Origin: Clostridia bacterium
GTDB lineage: Bacteria > Bacillota > Clostridia > UBA1381
Direction: 5' to 3'
DNA: 5,526 nt
Assembly (NCBI GenBank): GCA_017380475.1
Contig: JAFODX010000085.1
Coordinates: forward strand, 1 to 5,526
The notes under the pieces are model-generated. The model did not search any database, was not told the origin of the DNA, and saw nothing but the letters and a program-made list of their open reading frames with translations. A program made the translations under genes and the position numbers. Numbering within the stretch: position 1 is the stretch's first letter; each line of letters opens with the position of its first letter. Shown one piece after another: positions 5,463 through 5,526 of this stretch.

Positions 5463-5526
5463 AGGCGAAGGCGTGTTTCTCAAAAGGATGTTTCCGAAAA
5501 AAGCCGATTGAGAGAGAAATAAGTAC

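Overview
The window looks like chromosomal DNA of a strictly anaerobic, low-to-moderate-GC Firmicute, probably a gut-type Clostridia such as a Ruminococcus or Oscillospiraceae relative. The evidence is AT-rich intergenic DNA with near-consensus sigma-A promoters, strong GGAGG ribosome binding sites, a class A flavodiiron protein, a deoxyxylulose-independent vitamin B6 enzyme (PdxS) beside a MocR-type regulator, and a secreted Thr/Pro-linker protein behind a cobalamin riboswitch. The taxonomic placement is inference.

Layout. Positions 1-1134 (minus) hold the 5' part of a secreted protein with a helical toroid domain, running off the left edge. Its long leader (about 1135-1650) contains, in order of transcription, a sigma-A promoter, a cobalamin riboswitch aptamer, an accessory hairpin, an intrinsic terminator, a long perfect inverted repeat sharing the terminator's T-tract, a possible 14-codon leader peptide, and a strong ribosome binding site. 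That site points at an ATG separated from the long frame by an A8 tract with one A too many. Positions 1720-3288 (minus) hold a probable two-gene operon, a small cupin followed by a flavodiiron protein (fprA), with its own promoter, a hyphenated palindrome in the leader and a terminator at the end. Positions 3409-4284 (minus) are pdxS, with no pdxT next to it. Positions 4374-5462 (plus) are a divergent MocR/PdxR-like regulator.

How the parts work together. The left transcription unit is probably switched off by cobalamin, and its product is probably a surface corrinoid-binding protein built like the alpha domain of animal intrinsic factor and transcobalamin. The cupin-fprA unit probably handles O2 or NO stress. 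The right unit is a vitamin B6 module: pdxS and its putative regulator are transcribed from two mirror-image promoters sharing one -10 element (ATTATAAT), so only one can be occupied at a time. The regulator is odd: the residue expected to be the PLP Schiff-base lysine is arginine, and the protein stops about 100 residues early at an A8 tract.

The points most worth following are the riboswitch-controlled transcobalamin-like protein with its frameshifting start, the mirror-image shared promoter, and the lysine-less, shortened MocR protein.
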